Positions 43,287-47,255 of a stretch of DNA of 47,255 nucleotides are shown piece by piece. The notes below the pieces were generated by a model. It was not told where the DNA came from and searched no databases. It saw nothing but the letters and a program-made list of their open reading frames with translations. The stretch covers positions 1-47,255 of the forward strand of contig NZ_CALMHT010000122.1 of the NCBI RefSeq assembly GCF_937863835.1, in the 5' to 3' direction. Position numbers and translations under genes: made by a program. The DNA comes from an uncultured Prevotella sp. (GTDB lineage Bacteria; Bacteroidota; Bacteroidia; Bacteroidales; Bacteroidaceae). Position 1 is the stretch's first letter; the number at the start of each line of letters is the position of its first letter.

Positions 43287-45407
43287 TCACTGTGGGTTGA
43301 CGGGTTCCCATTCGAATACGCAACCGTTCTTGCGGTCGGCATCCGGTCCCTGGCAATCTGCCGAATAAGGACTGCCGTCGGCGGGATGCTTGCAGATATA
43401 GCGCTGTGTTTTGAGTGACAACAGCATACATTGTTTTCCTAACATATCCTGCCATACGAAATCTTCCGCCTTGTCTTTATCTTTTGTCAGTCGTACATCA
43501 CCGGAAAGTCCTGCTCCGGAGATATAGACATAACGTCCGTCAACACATTGCAGGTTTACTTTACCATTCCCTTTGTCTATGACGACAAATTGTGTGCAGT
43601 CGCTATTCCTATCGTTTGAATGCAATGTAGTGGAGTGCATCAGTCCATGGGGAGTAGCGAACATAGGGTTGCCGTCGGCAAGGTTGGTCAGTCGGATTGT
43701 CAATCCATAAGGTATATTTTTCGAACGGTCTGCCATCGGTTCATCGACAATGAAATCATCGAAGTCGGCATATCCTCCGTCCATGTTGTGTGTATTGTAG
43801 GCATAAAGAGCTGTGCGTACGCCCTGGAAGGTGCGCATCTGATACGAAGGTAAGATGGTGTCGCCGATATTCGTCCATGTCTGATTATCCAACGAGTATG
43901 AATAAATCACTTTACTCTCATCATAATTTCCCCATAAGCGCAACCATATCGTTTTTTTGTTTAACGGTTTCTTTATTTCTTTATCGGTGTTTTGGTCATA
44001 CCACCGCAATAATAGTTGACCTTTGTCTTTCACCACACCCAACAAGGCACTTGGAGCGTTGATGACACCCAGTCCACAGTTGTCCCCGTCTTTCAGTTTG
44101 GAGAAGTCCATTTTCACCGTTGTCGTAGAGACTGGTCCTATCGCACGCTGAGTCAGTGAGTTTTTCGCCCATAGCAATTGGTCGGCAGCCATTGTGTGCA
44201 ACCTGAGTACACCTTTCTTTTCAGAGAGCGACCATTTGTCTTCCACCGGATTATGATTCCATTGCCATATCGGTTTCAGTGTCTTCTCGTTGAAGTCGTC
44301 ACATCTGTCATAAGGTGCTCTAGGCTCGGGGGTAGAATTATTGGGTTTAAACCATGTGCGCGGTGTACGCCCCAGATTCTTTTCCAGTCCGAAGTAAGGC
44401 CATCCGTCAACCCATGTGACAGGCGAAAGGGATGTGGTACGCCCCACAGCATTGAAATCCTGCATGGATACGCCCCACCATTTTCCATCTTCGGCCTGCA
44501 CGATACCGCCTTGATGAATAGTGGCACAAGAGAGCACTTTGTTTTGAGCTTTGTTTTGAGTAAACTTGAAACCCTCTTCGGGTATGGGAGTTCCCAGACT
44601 GGCATTGCCTGTAGTCAGGGCTGCCGAATACCCGAAAGACTCACGAGCACAGATCACACAGGTCTCATACGGTCCGTAGATATTTTTGGAACGGGCGCAC
44701 TGCATGCGTCCCATTGGAGAGTAGTCTGCAGAAATGATATAATACATCCCGTTGATTTTATATATATGATGTCCTTCACCCATCGCATTACCTTCGGGTA
44801 TAATCACCTTTTCAGAACCCTCGACAGGTCCGCTGAGGTCGGGTTTCAACTGGGTGCAGGTAACGTTTCCGTATTTGTGTATGGCATAGATCTTACCATC
44901 GTCATCGAAGAGGACGGAGAGGTCGTAGATATTACCATCTATGCGTTTGTGTGTCCACGGACCTTTGATGTTGTCTGCGATATACACATGCAGTCCATGA
45001 CCGTTGATATTAGAGAATACATAATATTGACCGTTATGGTAACGGATGCAGGGAGCCCATATTCCTTGACCGTACACACTCTTTCCGTCTTGGAGATTAA
45101 ATTCGGGGAGATTGAAGTCGAACCGGTCGAAACAGTAGGAACATAATTCCCAGTTGACCATATCTGTGGAATGAAGTATCACAATGCCTGGTACACAATG
45201 CATGGTGGTACCCGCCAAATAATAATCCTTGCCCACACGGATGATGTCCGGGTCTGTGAATTCGTCATAAAACAGCGGATTGGTGTAAGTGCCGTTGCCG
45301 TTGTCGGCACTCCATGATTGGTGCTTCTTCGATTGTGGAGAAGTAGTTCCCGCTGATATATTACCTGCAGATAATATGAGCAAAAGTAAGAGAATTTTAA
45401 ATTTCAT
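43287..45407 (-). CDS. Glycoside hydrolase family 43 protein with two accessory domains
   Basis: A 706-aa secreted enzyme: signal peptide MKFKILLLLLILSAGNISA. The five-bladed propeller (about 38-350) has the base Asp52 in DEFTDPDII, the pKa Asp in DLSVLFDDDGK and the acid Glu in NAMGEGHHIYK. A concanavalin-like GH43 C-terminal domain follows (about 365-555, DDFNEKTLKPIWQWNHNP). The final 140 residues look like a beta-trefoil (fascin/RICIN-like), with the repeated pattern YVYISGAGLSGD and RYICKHPADGS. Likely beta-xylosidase or alpha-arabinofuranosidase; the family is too diverse to say. 6 nt from GH29. Confidence 0.88.
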   Translation of the reverse strand: MKFKILLLLLILSAGNISAGTTSPQSKKHQSWSADNGNGTYTNPLFYDEFTDPDIIRVGKDYYLAGTTMHCVPGIVILHSTDMVNWELCSYCFDRFDFNLPEFNLQDGKSVYGQGIWAPCIRYHNGQYYVFSNINGHGLHVYIADNIKGPWTHKRIDGNIYDLSVLFDDDGKIYAIHKYGNVTCTQLKPDLSGPVEGSEKVIIPEGNAMGEGHHIYKINGMYYIISADYSPMGRMQCARSKNIYGPYETCVICARESFGYSAALTTGNASLGTPIPEEGFKFTQNKAQNKVLSCATIHQGGIVQAEDGKWWGVSMQDFNAVGRTTSLSPVTWVDGWPYFGLEKNLGRTPRTWFKPNNSTPEPRAPYDRCDDFNEKTLKPIWQWNHNPVEDKWSLSEKKGVLRLHTMAADQLLWAKNSLTQRAIGPVSTTTVKMDFSKLKDGDNCGLGVINAPSALLGVVKDKGQLLLRWYDQNTDKEIKKPLNKKTIWLRLWGNYDESKVIYSYSLDNQTWTNIGDTILPSYQMRTFQGVRTALYAYNTHNMDGGYADFDDFIVDEPMADRSKNIPYGLTIRLTNLADGNPMFATPHGLMHSTTLHSNDRNSDCTQFVVIDKGNGKVNLQCVDGRYVYISGAGLSGDVRLTKDKDKAEDFVWQDMLGKQCMLLSLKTQRYICKHPADGSPYSADCQGPDADRKNGCVFEWEPVNPQ

Positions 45408-45413
45408 GTCTGA

Positions 45414-47057
45414 TTATTTTAAATTTACCTTATACACAATAGCTTCACTGAATGGAGCAGTGGCTGGAACTCCGATGCGCAAGGCGTCAGAGTTTTGCTG
45501 CCAAACGACTTTCTCACTGGAACCAAGCAGTTCAATGCTTGCCACCTTTCTGCCGATAGGAGATCTCTTTGCCAGACTCTTGACGATGGTGGTCTCTGTC
45601 GGTATTCCCATTAATGTGATATAGAGAATGTTCCCTTTCTGATTGAAACGGATATCCTTGGCTGTCATTTTCACTTTACCTTCGTTGAATCCCTGTGCAT
45701 TGATAGGATTGCTCTGATCTACAGACGGTCCTTCGCCATATACTTTCCATGGACGGGTGTCGTATATGCTCTCGCCATTTGCTTTCATCCATTTACCTAT
45801 ATTGCGTACAACACTTTCTTCTATAGGGTCGATAGTTCCATTTCCGCGGACAGGAATATTGAGTAGTAGGTTTCCGTTTTTTGACACGACGTCTACCAGC
45901 ATCCTGATTACATCTTCTGATTTCTTGTATCTTTCCTGAAGATAAACATGTTTGTCGTAATGCCATGAACCGATGCAGGTACATGTCTGCCAAGGGAGTT
46001 CCTGTATTTTGTCGGGCGCACCGCGCTCAACATCCCAAACGATCATCTTTTTCTGTTCGGGAGTGAGAACTTTTCCGAATATGACAGCCTCATTCTTGCC
46101 TTTGTGCTCGGCCATGCTCTTATTATAGAAATGTGCAGCAATCGCCAATCCCGCATCAGATACGGGATAGAGTGGGAGGAAGGTGTCATCGAAATAAATC
46201 AAAGAAGGGTTATATTTATTGATCAGGTCGATTGTTCGGTTATAAAACTTATCACAATAGGCCTGATCAGGACAGGTCACTTGGGTGGTATCCCAATCCC
46301 AGTGACGATTGTTTTTGCTCAGTTTATGCCGCTGTTCGTATAAATCCTGTATGTCGTAACCTTCCCACCATTTACCTTTTCCGTCAGCTTTTGTCAGCCA
46401 TCCGTCATAAGGGACGCCTTTCAGTGCGCCATTCTTGTCGGCGCCGCGTGATGTCTCCATCCAGCACCAGGCATGTGAAGCATGAACACTGACACCGAAA
46501 GGAATACCCTCACGTTTGCAGATGGCTGCCCATGTGCCGATAATATCCTTATGAGGTCCCATATTGACAGAGTTCCATGGTTGATATTTACTGTTGAACA
46601 TATCAAAATTATCATGATGATTGGCCATTGCAAAGAAGTATTTGGCTCCTGCGCTCTTATATAAGGCAATCAGTTTCTCAGGGTCCCATTTGTCTGCTTT
46701 CCACAAGGGTATCCAGTCTTTAAACCCGTATTCCGAAGGATGTCCCATAGCGTCTATCTGATAATTATAGGCGCCATGACCCTCCATATACATTTCTCTG
46801 GCATACCAGTCTCCGTCTTCAGCCTGGCATTGCGGTCCCCAGTGGGCCCAAATACCGAATTTTGCATTACGGAACCATTCAGGACATTGATAGTCTGCCA
46901 AGCTCTGTGGATTCTGATGATACTTGCCTTGATGTATAGGCTCTTTTTCTGTATTTACTTTTACTATAACGTTCTGCGCTATAGAAGTAGCCCCCATTGT
47001 CATAAACAATATCACGACAGGTAGCTTTCTGGTAAAATGAAAGTGCGTCATATTCAT
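45414..47057 (-). CDS. Glycoside hydrolase family 29 alpha-L-fucosidase
   Basis: A 547-aa secreted enzyme (or 545 aa from the Met at 47051). Signal peptide near LPVVILFMTMGATSIAQ. GH29 barrel: CPEWFRNAKFGIWAHWGPQC, AKYFFAMANHHDNFDMF and GVSVHASHAW, with nucleophile region SLIYFDDTFLP (Asp290). NGNLLLNIPVRGNGTI is typical of the family, and a C-terminal beta-sandwich is present. It would remove terminal alpha-L-fucose (or related L-galactose) such as the cap of xyloglucan side chains. First gene of the operon with GH43 and GH51. Confidence 0.9.
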   Translation of the reverse strand: MNMTHFHFTRKLPVVILFMTMGATSIAQNVIVKVNTEKEPIHQGKYHQNPQSLADYQCPEWFRNAKFGIWAHWGPQCQAEDGDWYAREMYMEGHGAYNYQIDAMGHPSEYGFKDWIPLWKADKWDPEKLIALYKSAGAKYFFAMANHHDNFDMFNSKYQPWNSVNMGPHKDIIGTWAAICKREGIPFGVSVHASHAWCWMETSRGADKNGALKGVPYDGWLTKADGKGKWWEGYDIQDLYEQRHKLSKNNRHWDWDTTQVTCPDQAYCDKFYNRTIDLINKYNPSLIYFDDTFLPLYPVSDAGLAIAAHFYNKSMAEHKGKNEAVIFGKVLTPEQKKMIVWDVERGAPDKIQELPWQTCTCIGSWHYDKHVYLQERYKKSEDVIRMLVDVVSKNGNLLLNIPVRGNGTIDPIEESVVRNIGKWMKANGESIYDTRPWKVYGEGPSVDQSNPINAQGFNEGKVKMTAKDIRFNQKGNILYITLMGIPTETTIVKSLAKRSPIGRKVASIELLGSSEKVVWQQNSDALRIGVPATAPFSEAIVYKVNLK

Positions 47058-47098
47058 TATTATTAAATGTATTTTTTACACGAATATTAAATATGCTG

Positions 47099-47105
47099 CA
47101 AAGTA
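47099..47105 (-). promoter_or_regulatory. -7-like box before GH29
   Basis: TACTTTG on the minus strand (47105-47099), the same shortened variant seen before acpP, 42 nt before the GH29 ATG. The -33 side is a T-run from the preceding terminator. Confidence 0.4.
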
Positions 47106-47107
47106 AC

Positions 47108-47162
47108 AAAAAAAAAATATCGCAGCAGAATAATAATGTTTCTTTTTTTTTCTGCTACGATA
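47108..47162 (-). terminator. Terminator of a gene lying to the right of the window
   Basis: On the minus strand TATCGTAGCAGAA (47162-47150) pairs with TTCTGCTGCGATA (47130-47118), including one G-U, across a 19-nt loop, followed by T10 (47117-47108). It implies a minus-strand gene ending just beyond 47255; 47163-47255 shows no start, stop pair or other feature and is probably its 3' untranslated end. Confidence 0.65.
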
Positions 47163-47255
47163 CAAAATGAAGATTTTTAATTAGATAAGCCTTTTATACG
47201 ATTATATTTCTCCTGCGAAATAACTTGGAGTCATGTTATTTGGATTAATGATGAT

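Noticed and set aside
47118..47162. Inverted repeat near GH29 first taken for an operator
   Set aside because: Read on the minus strand it is followed directly by ten T, so it is better explained as an intrinsic terminator of the neighbour to the right.
1..47255. tRNA, rRNA, CRISPR, insertion sequence or prophage
   Set aside because: Reading all intergenic stretches by eye showed no cloverleaf, repeat-spacer array, transposase or integrase motif; gene families and style are uniform across the window.

Overview
This is a chromosomal window from a member of the Bacteroidota, most probably a Prevotella/Segatella-type organism. The gene families are typical of that phylum: a GT9 next to DUF4254, a long IspG, bacterial GH3 acyl-adenylase, an ArnT-like GT39, and a dense cluster of secreted glycoside hydrolases. 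Many genes carry the Bacteroidota sigma-ABfr promoter, TTTTG - 19 to 21 nt - TAnnTTTG. The genus is an inference. I see no tRNA, rRNA, CRISPR array, transposase, integrase or phage gene.

Left part (1-12.9 kb): an envelope glycosyltransferase fragment (GT9) and DUF4254 diverge from pdxB (vitamin B6). Then comes acpP-fabF-rnc (fatty acid synthesis plus an unusually long RNase III). A four-gene operon follows: GH3 adenylase, Ig-like lipoprotein, DUF3108 protein, ArnT-like GT39. A polysaccharide deacetylase - GT2 - GtrA operon runs towards it. Together these last genes hold every step class of a lipid-linked sugar transfer pathway.

Middle part (12.9-31.6 kb): minus-strand housekeeping genes come first (unknown ORF, rpoN, PAP2-like, purE, ispG, aldo/keto reductase). 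They are followed by a secreted histidine phosphatase and a four-gene RNA-modification/Fe-S operon (TrmH, SufE, GNAT, U32 read from right to left). A small-gene locus follows, with a secreted basic 78-aa protein and a 30-aa membrane protein facing each other. Next are a C1 peptidase lipoprotein, an intergenic repeat element, cysS diverging from a succinyl-CoA:acetate-type CoA-transferase, and a large MscS channel split into two overlapping reading frames.

Right part (31.6-47.3 kb): a hemicellulose utilisation locus entirely on the minus strand. It contains GH29, GH43 and GH51 (one operon), GH115, GH5-trhA-regulator (one operon) and GH31. The regulator is a membrane-spanning beta-propeller/AraC protein without kinase or receiver domains. 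A perfect 12-bp direct repeat with a 21-bp period sits just in front of the GH31 promoter and is the best candidate for its operator; a weaker copy with the same spacing precedes GH115. The enzyme set fits a branched, glucuronic-acid-, arabinose-, xylose- and fucose-decorated hemicellulose. No SusC/SusD pair lies inside the window.
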